Assembly (NCBI RefSeq): GCF_000223985.1
Contig: NZ_AFWV01000006.1
Location: 186,001 to 250,000 of the forward strand
DNA: 64,000 bases
Source of the DNA: Thiocapsa marina 5811
Lineage (GTDB): Bacteria > Pseudomonadota > Gammaproteobacteria > Chromatiales > Chromatiaceae
Direction: 5' to 3'
The stretch's first letter is position 1, and every line of letters begins with the position of its first letter. Made by a program: the position numbers and the translations under genes. This document shows positions 37,114 to 46,991 of the stretch, piece after piece. A model generated the notes under the pieces. The model ran no database searches. It worked only from the letters and a program-made list of their open reading frames with translations, and was not told the origin of the DNA.

Positions 37114-38613
37114 CTATTGCACGCGCTCGATCTCGCCAGGCCGCCAGGTCTTGTTGATCCAGGGCTCGAGCGGGCCATACATCCGCAGGATCGTGAACCA
37201 GCTCTTGCCGGGCACGGTTTGGAGCCAGTTGCCTTCCCTGCCCTCGGGGGCTTCGGGCGCGAAATAGACGTCATAGGAACCGTCGGCGTTCCGGGTCATG
37301 CCCTTGGTCTGGCTGCCGATGGTCGGGAAGCTCTGGCCGGTCCGTAGCTGCGAGCGGGTCTGGGTGTCGTAGATCGTGACGGCCCAGAAGTCGTTGACCG
37401 GCACATCCTTGGGCAGGTGCAGCTTGTAGGTCTTGGAGCCGTCGAATGCCTGCTGATCGGCATCGAGCAAGGCGAGCGCGTAGTCGGACCCCCGCCCGGG
37501 GCTGCTGGTGGCCATGGCCGGGGTCACCCCGCCCGCATTGAAGTAATAGAGCACCCGCGCGTCGAGGTTCATGGCCCCGTCGGACTCGAAGCTGGTGTTC
37601 TTGTTGGCGAAGGCCGTGGACCAGACGCTGCTCGGATCGTCCGGATAGATCCGCACGCCGTCGATACGGGGATGGTAGGTGATGGTGCGGGCGGTGGCGT
37701 CCGCCAGCGTAGCGGCTTCGGTCAACAGCTTCTTGGTCCGCTCGTCCGGGGCGAAGGGCTGTCCCTTGACGATGCCGATGGCGGCGATTTCCCCGCGCAC
37801 CTCGGGGCTGATCGCCTCGATCGGTTCGTCCTGGATGACCCGGTCGAGGTATTCGAAATAGGTGAAATCGCTGGGGAAGACCGTGTTGAAGGCCTTGTTC
37901 GACATGTTGACGAACTCGGTCGCAACCGGGTCGGCCGCGTCTTTCAGGGGATAGACGCGCAGCTTCGAGGTGATGTTCTCGACGGCCGGCTCCAGCCCCT
38001 TGGCGATCGAGCCGCGCAGGAACAAGAAGTTTCGGTTCGTCGGCGGCTTCAACGGAAAGTAGCCGTCGGGGATCTCGCCCGCGTAGCCGGGCGGCAGCAC
38101 AAGGTATTTTCCGCCCTTGCCCTCGTCCGGTCCGGTGACGCCCATGTTGCCGACAAAGCGCTGCCAGGCATCGTTCAGGAAACCGAGCATGCCCGGCGGG
38201 ATCTCGATCACGGTCGGCCCGTCTTTGGCAAGATCGGTGTAGGTGTAGGCATACAGGGTCGAGGTGTTTGCGGTGACGACAAGCGTTTGCGAATCCAGCA
38301 GCTGCTCGAAGATGGCGATCCTGTTCGCGCCCTCGGCTCCTGCGTCGGCCAGCCCCTTGCGCACGCTGTACATCGACACGGCGCCGACATTGTCGAGAAA
38401 CACCTGCATGCCGCGCATACGGTCGAGGTTGTCGTAGACGGTGCCGATCGTGGCGTCGGTCGGCACCCCGTCAAAGAACTCGAGCGTGCCGATCCCGGTC
38501 TCGACCTTGTCGGGGATGGAGATCGCGTCGAGCTCTGCAGGAGAGACCTCCCCGAACGCCGGTCCCATGGCGAGGGCGAGTGCGCAAGCGCTCAGAGCGG
38601 TCAGGCGTGTCAT
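37114..38613 (-). CDS. DUF1254/DUF1214 protein (3)
   Basis: The ATG at 38613 gives 499 residues with a signal peptide ending near GPAFGEV. The layout matches paralogue 1 (DGVPTDATIGTVYDNLDRM, TDLAKDGPTVIEIPPG, DFWAVTIYDTQTRSQL, MYGPLEPWINKTWRPGEIE). The C-terminal pattern also identifies the relic at 14266-14510. The gene is the first of the three-gene block transcribed leftwards. The two-component genes upstream (38839-41423) are on the same strand and could control it. Confidence 0.86.
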   Translation of the reverse strand: MTRLTALSACALALAMGPAFGEVSPAELDAISIPDKVETGIGTLEFFDGVPTDATIGTVYDNLDRMRGMQVFLDNVGAVSMYSVRKGLADAGAEGANRIAIFEQLLDSQTLVVTANTSTLYAYTYTDLAKDGPTVIEIPPGMLGFLNDAWQRFVGNMGVTGPDEGKGGKYLVLPPGYAGEIPDGYFPLKPPTNRNFLFLRGSIAKGLEPAVENITSKLRVYPLKDAADPVATEFVNMSNKAFNTVFPSDFTYFEYLDRVIQDEPIEAISPEVRGEIAAIGIVKGQPFAPDERTKKLLTEAATLADATARTITYHPRIDGVRIYPDDPSSVWSTAFANKNTSFESDGAMNLDARVLYYFNAGGVTPAMATSSPGRGSDYALALLDADQQAFDGSKTYKLHLPKDVPVNDFWAVTIYDTQTRSQLRTGQSFPTIGSQTKGMTRNADGSYDVYFAPEAPEGREGNWLQTVPGKSWFTILRMYGPLEPWINKTWRPGEIERVQ

Positions 38614-38838
38614 CGTTTCAATTCTCCGCGGATCAATCCGGAAAGATGTTTTCCGAAAGCGTGCTTGAGTGACGAGCGATCGGGGACAAATCGCCGGTTC
38701 GGGCAGCATCAACGGTAACAGTGCCGACTCGGCATCAGTATCGGCCCTAAGGGCATCGACTTTGCCCCTTGGGGCAATCTCGTGCCGTACCGAGCAGATC
38801 GGGCGTCGCCGTCGCCGACTGGCCCGCGTGCACTCCGG

Positions 38839-39474
38839 CTAGGCTTCGGGAGAATAGCGGGCGCAGAGGCCCTTCAACCGTTCCGCCAGAGCACCCAGCT
38901 CGGCCGCCGAGCCGGCGCCGAGCTTGCGCATCATCTGCGCGCGCTGCAGCTTGACGGTACGTTCCGCGATACCCATGGCTTCGGCGATCTGTTTGTTGAG
39001 CTTACCGGCAACCACGCCGTCGAAGACCTCGCGCTCTCGCGGGGTGAGCGCGGCGAAGCGCGAGCGTAGATCGGCCGCCTCCCGACCGGCAGCACGCAGC
39101 GCCCGGTCGCGGGCGAGGGCTCGGCCGATCGCGTCCAGCAAGGCGTCGCGCTCGATCGGCTTGGACAGAAAATCCACCGCTCCCGCCTTCATCGCCTGCA
39201 CGCTCGAGGCCACATCGCCGTAGCCGGTCAGGAACACCACCGGCAGGGTGCAGCCCCGGAGCTGCAGGGCCGCCTGGAGCTCCAACCCGGAAGGCCCCGG
39301 TAGGTGCATATCGAGCAGGAGGCATGCGGGCCGGTCGGGCAAGGGTTGCAGCAGGAACTCGCCGGTACAGCCATAGCCGCGGGTCTCGAAACCGGCCGCA
39401 CCGAGCAGGCGCAGCAGGGCCACACGCTGGGACTCGTCGTCGTCGACCACGTGGATCAGTGCGACATCACTCAT
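38839..39474 (-). CDS. FixJ-type response regulator
   Basis: The 211-residue product has a receiver domain (1-120) with the acidic pair in HVVDDDES, phosphoacceptor Asp in ACLLLDMHLPG and Lys in VDFLSKPIE. A LuxR-type helix-turn-helix follows (LTPREREVFDGVVAGKLNKQ, ERTVKLQRAQMMRKL). The start overlaps the stop of the histidine kinase (ATGA, 39471-39474), so the pair is co-translated. Target genes unknown; the DUF1254 block lies directly downstream. Confidence 0.92.
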   Translation of the reverse strand: MSDVALIHVVDDDESQRVALLRLLGAAGFETRGYGCTGEFLLQPLPDRPACLLLDMHLPGPSGLELQAALQLRGCTLPVVFLTGYGDVASSVQAMKAGAVDFLSKPIERDALLDAIGRALARDRALRAAGREAADLRSRFAALTPREREVFDGVVAGKLNKQIAEAMGIAERTVKLQRAQMMRKLGAGSAAELGALAERLKGLCARYSPEA

Positions 39475-41423
39475 GCCGATGCCCCCTCTTTATTGAATCG
39501 CGATTCGCCCCGCGCGCCGCCGAGCGCCGGCAACTCGACCTGGAAGCGGGCGCCGCCCGCGGCCGCGTTCTCGGCCCAGATTCGCCCATGGTGCGTATTC
39601 ACCAGTGTCCGGGCGATCGACAGCCCGAGCCCCATCCCGTCCGGCTTGGTGCTGAAGAACGACTCGAACACCTGCTCGAGGTGCTCCGGCGCAATGCCGG
39701 TGCCGTGATCGGTGACGGTGATCCGATAACCTCTCGCACGCGCTTCCAGGGTCATGACCACGAGACGCCGGTCCGCAGCGCCGGCGTCCATGGCGTCGAT
39801 CGCGTCCATGGCGTTGATGACCAGAATGATCATGACCTGCTGTATCTGGATGCGATCGCCCAGGATGATCGCATGCTGCACCGCTGAATCCAGGGACAAC
39901 GTCATCCGGCGGCGCCGGGCCTCGACCCGCAGCAAGGCAACGACCTCGCCGGCCACCTCGACCAGATCCAGCGGTGTCGACTCCGTGCGTTGTTTGCCGA
40001 GCAATGCCCTCAACCGTCGGATCACCTCGCTCGCGCGCAGATCGTCCCGGCGGATATCGGCAAGAATGGCGCGCAGCTCCCGATGCCGAGCCGGGTCGGG
40101 CCACGACTCTGCTTCGGTATCCGTCCCCGCACCCGCACCGAGGATCAGCTCGGCGGCGTCGGTATTGCTGAGGATGGCCCCCAGGGGCTGGTTGATCTCA
40201 TGCGCGATCGAGCCGGTAAGCTCACCGGCCACCGACACCCGGGAGGCATGGACCAGCGCGAACCGCTGTTTCTGTTCGGCCTGCTCGGCGACGCGTCGCC
40301 GCCGGCGCTCGACCAGCAGCCAGACGATCAGGCCGCTCTGCAGCAGCATGACGACGGCGAACAGGATCGCCTCGTCACGGTGCGCCTCGAGAAAGCTCGG
40401 TTCCCGAAAATGAATGACGGCGTCCTCCGGGATCTCATCCCGGTCGAGCCGCCAGCGGCGGATTTGATTCCAGTCGAGGTTCAAGGTCGTCGGCAACACC
40501 GCGGGCAGCGCGAGCGCCTGCGGGGCCACCCCGTCGAGCAGCGCGTTGACGGATCGGCCGACCTCGCGTCCCATGACGACGTAGCTCGGACTATACCCAC
40601 CGACGATACCGGTGCCCATGGTCGTATCCGAAGGCGCGAAGACCGGCACGCTGGCGGCCCGCGCCATCGCGGCTCCCGCCGCGACGGGGATGAAGTCATC
40701 ACCGTTGCCGTCACGGAAGTAGCCGGACGTAAAGACGATGCTGTCCCGATCCAGCGCGCGCAGGCGCTCGAGCAGCTCATCCGTCGGCAGACCGGCGAGA
40801 AACTCGGGCGTCACCCGTCCCGCGAAGCGCGTGACTTCCTTGCGCAACCGTGCCTCCCACGCACGATCCCAGGGCGCTGCCCCGGTGACCAACACGAGGC
40901 GCTTCGCGCGCGGGCTCAAGCGCAAGGCCAGATCGATGGTGCGCACGGCATCGAACTCGATCGGGATGCCCACCACATCGGCCGGCAGCGGTGCGAGGGA
41001 CGCGAGCATACTCCGCCTAATCCCGAAGTGGACGATCGGCGCGTGCGGAAACAGCGCCTCGCGATGGGACAGCAGGAAGGTCAAGGCGTCTTCCCCGCCG
41101 GCGACGATCACCTGCGGCGGGCGTTGCGCATACTTGTCGCGCAGAAAACGCGTCACCGCCCGAACATAGGCTTCGCCGGAGAAGCGCGCAGAGTCGAGAA
41201 ACTCGATACTCACATCGGTGCCGGCAGCGATGGTCTCGTCCAACCCTTGCTCGACCTTGATGGTCGCAGGCAGCGCGCGCTGATAGCCGAAGAGCACCAG
41301 GATCCGAGGTTCCTCGGTCGCCGTTGCCGGGCCTGCGCTCGCCAACAGCAGCGCGCAACCGAGCAGGCCGAGCAGCCGTCGAGCACACCGCAAAGACCGC
41401 AAGAAACAGACGAACCGCGGCAT
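39471..41423 (-). CDS. Sensor histidine kinase with ABC-substrate-type periplasmic sensor
   Basis: The start at 41423 has AGAGG six bases upstream (the ATG three bases earlier is equivalent); a longer frame upstream has no support. After a signal segment, about 280 residues resemble the ABC substrate-binding sensor domain (ILVLFGYQRALPATIKVEQG, VIVAGGEDALTFLLS). A membrane helix (EAILFAVVMLLQSGLIVWLL) leads to the kinase core: phosphoacceptor His in SIAHEINQPLG, N box INAMDAID, G boxes DHGTGIAPEH and DGMGLGLSIA. It would sense a small periplasmic ligand and phosphorylate the coupled FixJ-type regulator. Confidence 0.9.
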   Translation of the reverse strand: MPRFVCFLRSLRCARRLLGLLGCALLLASAGPATATEEPRILVLFGYQRALPATIKVEQGLDETIAAGTDVSIEFLDSARFSGEAYVRAVTRFLRDKYAQRPPQVIVAGGEDALTFLLSHREALFPHAPIVHFGIRRSMLASLAPLPADVVGIPIEFDAVRTIDLALRLSPRAKRLVLVTGAAPWDRAWEARLRKEVTRFAGRVTPEFLAGLPTDELLERLRALDRDSIVFTSGYFRDGNGDDFIPVAAGAAMARAASVPVFAPSDTTMGTGIVGGYSPSYVVMGREVGRSVNALLDGVAPQALALPAVLPTTLNLDWNQIRRWRLDRDEIPEDAVIHFREPSFLEAHRDEAILFAVVMLLQSGLIVWLLVERRRRRVAEQAEQKQRFALVHASRVSVAGELTGSIAHEINQPLGAILSNTDAAELILGAGAGTDTEAESWPDPARHRELRAILADIRRDDLRASEVIRRLRALLGKQRTESTPLDLVEVAGEVVALLRVEARRRRMTLSLDSAVQHAIILGDRIQIQQVMIILVINAMDAIDAMDAGAADRRLVVMTLEARARGYRITVTDHGTGIAPEHLEQVFESFFSTKPDGMGLGLSIARTLVNTHHGRIWAENAAAGGARFQVELPALGGARGESRFNKEGASA

Positions 41424-41592
41424 CATCAACCTCTGGACTTGCGTGTCGCGGAGCGCGCCGACTAGGCATCCGGCTACGATCACCCGATCGAGCGTCGGCA
41501 CGTCGGTTGTTTGCTCGATTTCCGCTCGACCCCTTCGAGGTCGGGCGGAAATCGATCGGGTCGTGCTCACGGAAGTGGTGCCGGCGCGCGGT

Positions 41593-43644
41593 TCAGCGTG
41601 ACGCAATCGGCACCAGGCGCTCGTCGGGGGCCAGGGGGCGGATCATCGGATCGAGTCGCCGCAAGCGCGCCGGAAGGTTGGCCAATGCTGACTCGGCCGC
41701 GATGCGGTCGGCGTAGGCGCCGAGCAACACTGGATGCCAGCGCGCACCTTGTGCGTCCGTTTGCAGCTTTAATGCCTTGCCGAGCAGCCCCTCCTCCTCG
41801 GCGAAACGCGCAAGGCTTTCGATACTCCGGTAACTGATCAATTGAATACTGAAACGGGCGTCTGCCTTGATGGCGGAACCTTGATCGCTCGGCGCCGACG
41901 TCGTCCCGACGAGGGCCAAAGTTGCCTGCTCTTCAGACGGATCCGGGTCAGCAGCACGCTCCGGCGCGGACTCGGTGGACGTCGGCGGCCACGGCAGCTC
42001 TGCTGAAGCCAGCCGTTCGTCGGTCACCGACTCGCGATCACCTGTTGGGCCGAGGGTCGACTCGGAAACGCCGACCTCCGTCGACGGGGCGGACTCAACG
42101 GCAGTTGGCCTTGACCTGACGAAGGCTGGTGCTGCCGGGGCGCTCGACGCAACCAAAGGCTCATCGGCACGCGTCCCGGACACGTCGGCCGGCTGGTCCG
42201 CTACGGCCGGAATCGGCGGCTCCACCTGGGCCGGGGGCTCGGCCGGGGTCTCGGCCAGGGTCTTGCCCGGTTCCATCCCCGTCCCTTGAAACGCAACGTC
42301 GAGTCGTTCGATGGCGACGAACGCGACCAGGAGCATCGCTGCGGCCAGGATGCGCCGAGCCGGTGCGCGCGGTGGTGCCTGCTGTTGGAGCCCGAGCAGA
42401 GAACTGTAGATCGGCCGCCCGCCCAGGCCCTCGGCCGTGAAGGTGGCGGCCAGGCAGGTGATGATGATCGGCAGGGCCAGGGCTTGGGCGCCGGTGAGCT
42501 CGATCACCAGGATGATGCCGGTGAGCGGCGCGCGCACGGTGGCCGCGAAGAGCGCGCCCATGGCCGCGACCGCGAACATCTCCGGGGCGAGCGCCAGTGT
42601 CGGCGCCGCGAGCGTGATCAGGGCCGCGAAGGCTGCCCCGCAGATGGTGCCGAGCGCGAGCAGCGGCGCAAAGATGCCGCCCGGGAGACCCAGACCGTAG
42701 GAGCCGATGGACGTCAGCAGCCGCACCGCGAGCAGCGCGATCAAAAAGAACAACGCCGGTTGGCCGTGCACCAGGCTCTCGACCAAACCTTCCCCGCCGC
42801 CGACGGTATTGGGCGCGAACCACAGCAGCGCACCGAGCATCAGACCGGCGACAGCGGCGGCGCTGTAAGCCCCCGGGGTACCGAGCGCGCGGAACGACGC
42901 CACCGAGCCAAGCACCAGCCCGTTGAACAGCACGCCAAGTGCGCCGATGAGGATGCCGAGGACCAGAAACAGCGGCAGCGCCTCCAGCGGTGCCATCCCG
43001 AGATCCGGCATCGCCATATCCGGACCCTGTCCGAGCATCCAGCCGCTCACGATGACCGCGGCACAACTGGCGAGGATGACGGACTGGATGGTCTCGAAGC
43101 GATACTCGAAGTGCTCGCGCAGCTCCTCGGTGACGAAGACGATGGATGCGATCGGCGCGTTGAAGGCGGTTGCCAAGCCGGCCGCCGCACCGGCCGCGAT
43201 GAGGGCGCGATTAGCGCCGGGTCGCGGCTCGATGCGCTCGCCGGCCATCTGACCAAGCGCCGCACCCATATGGATGGTCGGCCCTTCGCGCCCGAGCACC
43301 AAACCGGAGCCGACCGCCAAAGCGCCGGCGACGAACTTCACCGGCAGCACGCGCTTCCAGCGCAATTGGCGTTCGCCGGCGAGGATGGCCTCGACCTCTT
43401 GCACGCCGCTGCCCGCGGTCTCCGGGGCGAAGCGTCGCACCAGCCACATCGCCGTGACCAGCACCGAGGCACCGAGCAGCATCAACAGCAGCCAACCGGG
43501 TACGGGTGCCGCCTCGAGAAGTGCTTTCAGATCGCCGCGGCTGGCGGCGGCTTGATCCAACAGTGCATGGAAGGCAGCGCCGATCAGCCCGGTGAGGACA
43601 CCGACGAGGGTTGCTGCGAGGTAAAGCCGCCAAGGAAACGTCAT
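41593..43644 (-). CDS. ClC chloride/proton exchanger fused to a membrane helix and a SPOR domain
   Basis: Residues 1-420 form a ClC transporter with the usual signatures: AGSGVQEVE, GREGPTIHMGAALG (gating Glu), a Glu-Glu pair in VTEELREHF, GLPGGIFAPLLALG and the anion-site Tyr in RPIYSSLLG. The Glu of the proton path is present, so exchange of Cl- for H+ is likely, as in the E. coli acid-resistance ClC proteins. An extra helix (ILAAAMLLVAFVAIERL) follows, then a Pro/Ala-rich linker and a C-terminal SPOR-like domain (about 605-683, SIQLISYRSIESLARFAEEE, W-H-P-V-LLGAYADR). SPOR binds denuded septal peptidoglycan, so the extra helix places it in the periplasm. The stop is 18 bases downstream of DedA's neighbour spacing, in one operon with DedA. 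Confidence 0.92.
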   Translation of the reverse strand: MTFPWRLYLAATLVGVLTGLIGAAFHALLDQAAASRGDLKALLEAAPVPGWLLLMLLGASVLVTAMWLVRRFAPETAGSGVQEVEAILAGERQLRWKRVLPVKFVAGALAVGSGLVLGREGPTIHMGAALGQMAGERIEPRPGANRALIAAGAAAGLATAFNAPIASIVFVTEELREHFEYRFETIQSVILASCAAVIVSGWMLGQGPDMAMPDLGMAPLEALPLFLVLGILIGALGVLFNGLVLGSVASFRALGTPGAYSAAAVAGLMLGALLWFAPNTVGGGEGLVESLVHGQPALFFLIALLAVRLLTSIGSYGLGLPGGIFAPLLALGTICGAAFAALITLAAPTLALAPEMFAVAAMGALFAATVRAPLTGIILVIELTGAQALALPIIITCLAATFTAEGLGGRPIYSSLLGLQQQAPPRAPARRILAAAMLLVAFVAIERLDVAFQGTGMEPGKTLAETPAEPPAQVEPPIPAVADQPADVSGTRADEPLVASSAPAAPAFVRSRPTAVESAPSTEVGVSESTLGPTGDRESVTDERLASAELPWPPTSTESAPERAADPDPSEEQATLALVGTTSAPSDQGSAIKADARFSIQLISYRSIESLARFAEEEGLLGKALKLQTDAQGARWHPVLLGAYADRIAAESALANLPARLRRLDPMIRPLAPDERLVPIASR

Positions 43645-43662
43645 CGCCGGGCGCGGGCCGAC

Positions 43663-44493
43663 CTACGTCGGGTGGTTCCGGCCCCGCCGTCGGATCAGGG
43701 CGATCAGCACGGAGAACACCAGGACGACGACGCCGATGATGGTGAGACCGGCGATCCACGGGTTGAGCTGACGCAACGCAGTGACCAACACACCGAAATG
43801 GAGGTCGAGATAATAGACTCCGAGCGCCCAGAAACTCGCCCAAAGGATGGCGCCGACAACATTGAGGAGCATGAAACGGCCCCAAGGCATCATGAGGACA
43901 CCTGAAAAGAGACCGATGAGCTGGCGCGGTCCATCGACGAAGCGACCGAAAACGACGAGCCATCCACCATAGCGATTGAATGCGCGCTCGATGTTCTCGA
44001 TGCCGTGCTTGGAGATCGGCAACCGATCGAGTACCGCACGCCCGCCCGAACGCCCGAGCAGATACCCGAGGGTCTGACCGAGAGAGGTCGCCAGGATCGT
44101 GACGAACAGGAGCAGGTAGACGTTGAGCTTGCTGCCGGGTGCCGCGGAGACCAGGGCGCCGGCTTCCAAGAGTGTCTGGCCGGGAGCCGGAATCCCGATA
44201 CCCTCGATCCCGACCGCCGCGAATACCGCCCAGTAGCCGTAGCGTTCCAGGTAGGGCTCGACACGTTCGATATCGTGAGTGATCGCCCCTGCAAGCCGGT
44301 GCGCTTGCTCATCGAGCTTTCGCTCGCTGCCGTGATGCAGCTCCGTCGGCTGCTGCGCCGATGCGCCGGTCGGTTGCGCAACCGCCGCGCGGCCGATGCC
44401 GAAGGCGGCAACCGCGATTGCCAGCAGGAACGCTAGGATGATCCAAGTAAAACGACCACTGAAACGCTGCGAATCTGTTTCGGGCATGGGCAT
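43663..44493 (-). CDS. DedA-family membrane protein
   Basis: The 276-residue product has a signal-like first helix, an acidic/basic linker and a DedA domain with the family patterns PAPGQTLLEAGALVS, GQTLGYLLGRSGG and GRFVDGPRQLIGLFSG, plus about five further helices. DedA proteins are flippase-like and affect membrane potential, pH and acid or alkali tolerance in E. coli. The gene lies 18 bases upstream of the ClC-SPOR gene on the same strand, so the two probably form an operon linked to ion and pH balance. The substrate here is not known. Confidence 0.88.
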   Translation of the reverse strand: MPMPETDSQRFSGRFTWIILAFLLAIAVAAFGIGRAAVAQPTGASAQQPTELHHGSERKLDEQAHRLAGAITHDIERVEPYLERYGYWAVFAAVGIEGIGIPAPGQTLLEAGALVSAAPGSKLNVYLLLFVTILATSLGQTLGYLLGRSGGRAVLDRLPISKHGIENIERAFNRYGGWLVVFGRFVDGPRQLIGLFSGVLMMPWGRFMLLNVVGAILWASFWALGVYYLDLHFGVLVTALRQLNPWIAGLTIIGVVVLVFSVLIALIRRRGRNHPT

Positions 44494-45098
44494 CAGAGGT
44501 CATTCCCGGTTTCAAGTTGCACGGCAAGTTGAAGGTCAGCTGCGGCCTCATGGCCGCATCAGTCCGGCAGGATGCGCCGACCAAGGTGCTCACGCCGAAG
44601 GTGAAGGCGCACACGAAAGACCCCGGGCAGGATGTCGTCGACCGAGAGGGGCTCGGTGGAGCCGGCCCCGACGAGCTTTGTCTTAAACCGCGCCTCACCG
44701 GGATCGAGGATATCTCCGAAGCCAAACGCACAATTAGAACGAGGCATGTCGCGCTGGACGCCAGGCGACGCCCGAGGCGATCCGCGGGTACCCTGAAGCG
44801 GCTCGAACGTTACCCCGTGCCGAGCACGTCTGCAAGCCCGGCAGGACTGGAGGGCGCATGAGTATGGAGCTCGCGGTTCCGTGGTCCGGGAGCCGAAGAC
44901 CGGCCCGCAAGCCACGTTCCCCGCGGTCGCCGATGAATCGCCGGCAGCGTGAAACGCCGGGAAGCAGACGCATGACGGAGAGCTCACCGACCTCATTGAC
45001 GGGAATCCGTCAACCGATGCGAGCGGCCGCATACCGAGACCACCCTGTGGTCTGCAGTCGCTTGTCGGCGACGGTCGGCTGTGATTGAGGGCGTCGCC
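44494..45098. other. Gene-free region of about 600 bases
   Basis: No frame here has a supported family. A minus-strand frame (44559 to about 44750) contains a plausible protein-like tail (KTKLVGAGSTEPLSVDDIL) but no start with a ribosome-binding site and no known relative. A TTAAACCGCG sequence at 44692-44701 resembles the ends of the 194-bp repeat. May be a relic like the others in this region. Confidence 0.5.
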
Positions 45099-46991
45099 TC
45101 AACCCCGATCTGCGCCGGGCGAGCCTTCGGGCGGATAGTCGAGCGTGTCGCTGATACGCTTGCGCTGCGTCTCGTCCAGGTCAGGGAAGGGTAGCTCGTG
45201 GGCGGCGGCCCATTCGCGCACCTGCTGCTCCGCCGCCGCGCGTGCTTGCGCGTCGAGTCCCGCATCGCGCGCCATGTACAGCACCCGCGCAGGGAGCCCG
45301 AAGGCCGTTCCCGCCTGCTTGACCTGCTTCATCACCCGCAACATGATGTCCTCCTGAATAGCAAGGAATTCCGAATAGCCGGTGGTGCGGATGTAGGCGC
45401 GCAGCTCGACGGTGAGCGCATGGTCGCGAAAGCCGAGAAAGCGCACCCGGATCGGCTCCTCTGCGGTATGGATGGTTTTGGGGTGTGCATGCAGCAGCTC
45501 GCGCAGCGCGGCGAGCAGATAGCGCAGTTGGTCGTCGCCGGTCTCGTGACGCACCGCGAAGCGCTGCTGCAACAAGAACCGATCGCAGGCACTGAGATTG
45601 ACGATGTTGCGCTCGGCCAGGTCGGCGTTGGGGATGGTGATCAGGGTGCGGTCGTGCTGGCGGATCTTGGTGGAGCGCAGGCCGATGGCCTCGACCCGGC
45701 CGACCGGGTTCCAGCCCTCGCCGTGACGCTCGTCGAAGCGGATCAGGTCGCCGACGCGGACGGGCCGGTCGGCGAAGAGGTTGAGCGCGCCGATGAAGTT
45801 CTCCAGCGTCGGGCGGGCAGCGAGCGCCACGGCCAGACCGCCGACACCGGCGCCCGCCACCAGGCCGTAGACCGGGATACCGAGGCCCTGCGCGGCGGAG
45901 AACAGCAGCATCAGGATGGCAAACAGTGCAACGACACGCGCGCTCCAGCGCACCAGACTCGGGTCCAGCTGCTTGGTGCCGCTGCGGGGCATGGCGTTGA
46001 GTGCATCGGGAATCCAGCGCGCGAGCAGCAGGATCGTCCAGATCAGGGCCAGCCCGGAGGCCAGCTCGGCGAGGTAATCCGGCCAGGCGGTCACCATTCC
46101 GGTGACCTGCACCTGGTCGTCGAGGAAGGCGCGCAACAGCTGCGTGGTCACCAGCATCGCCAGCGGTGCAACCAGGCGTCTCAGCAAGGTCCCGACACGG
46201 GCATCCCAGGCACGGCGCCGAGACCAGCGGACCACCACGACGATCAGGGCCAGCGTCGAGGCCAGGCTCGCCAGCAGCATGGCCCACTTCCAGGCGACTT
46301 GACCGGCAATGGGGCGCCGCGCCCAATCCGGCAGTCGCTCGATCGTGCGCGGCGGCACCATCCAACCCGAGAACCCGAGTGCGGTTCCTGTCAGGTCGTC
46401 GACATCCTCGATGCGCGATGGGCGCAGATAGTGCAGCTCGCGCGCCCGCTCTGCGTAGGTTCGTGCCGAGGCGATCGTCTCGGGGCTGAACAGGAACGCC
46501 CCGGCACGCGCTCCTTGCTCGACGCGCTGGATGACGATTCCGGTGCCCGGCAGGCGCCATCGCGGCGGTTGGTCGGCCGGTGCAACCGTGCTCGTGTCGG
46601 TTGCGGCATCGGGGATCGCCTCGGCGGGCGGGAGCTCGACCCGTGCGATCACCTCCCAGAGCCAGATGATCGTCGCGGTGGCGATCTCATGCTGCGCGGC
46701 CGGCGGGACACCGCTGAGATCCATCAGATTCATGCCTTGCTCCACCGCCCGCAGGACCGCCCGCTGGGTCTCGGCGCTCGGCGCTGCGCGGTACGCGGCA
46801 TAGCGTTCGGCGATCGTGTCGATGAGCCCGAGAAAGCCGGTGAAGGTGGCGCGCGGCGAGGATGTGTCGGGCGGGCCGAGCATGCCGGTCGCATCTGCGA
46901 AGGCCATGCCCGGTGTCCAACACAGCATCCAAATCAACAGTAGCCGGAAGACGGATGCCGACACGGTTGCGCGGAAAAAAGGGTTGTTCAT
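45099..46991 (-). CDS. MscS-family mechanosensitive channel
   Basis: The start at 46991 (MNNPFFRATV) gives a signal peptide ending near GMAFADATG; the open frame upstream to 47366 has no support. The 630-residue product has a helical periplasmic region (about 40-230), membrane helices, and a C-terminal MscS module (VAGAGVGGLAVALAARPTLE, FIGALNLFADRPVRVGD, RSTKIRQHDRTLITIPNADL). It is shorter than the MscK-type channel at 4655-8083. Its job is to release ions and small solutes under osmotic stress. A Glu/Arg-rich end is typical of the family. Confidence 0.9.
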   Translation of the reverse strand: MNNPFFRATVSASVFRLLLIWMLCWTPGMAFADATGMLGPPDTSSPRATFTGFLGLIDTIAERYAAYRAAPSAETQRAVLRAVEQGMNLMDLSGVPPAAQHEIATATIIWLWEVIARVELPPAEAIPDAATDTSTVAPADQPPRWRLPGTGIVIQRVEQGARAGAFLFSPETIASARTYAERARELHYLRPSRIEDVDDLTGTALGFSGWMVPPRTIERLPDWARRPIAGQVAWKWAMLLASLASTLALIVVVVRWSRRRAWDARVGTLLRRLVAPLAMLVTTQLLRAFLDDQVQVTGMVTAWPDYLAELASGLALIWTILLLARWIPDALNAMPRSGTKQLDPSLVRWSARVVALFAILMLLFSAAQGLGIPVYGLVAGAGVGGLAVALAARPTLENFIGALNLFADRPVRVGDLIRFDERHGEGWNPVGRVEAIGLRSTKIRQHDRTLITIPNADLAERNIVNLSACDRFLLQQRFAVRHETGDDQLRYLLAALRELLHAHPKTIHTAEEPIRVRFLGFRDHALTVELRAYIRTTGYSEFLAIQEDIMLRVMKQVKQAGTAFGLPARVLYMARDAGLDAQARAAAEQQVREWAAAHELPFPDLDETQRKRISDTLDYPPEGSPGADRG

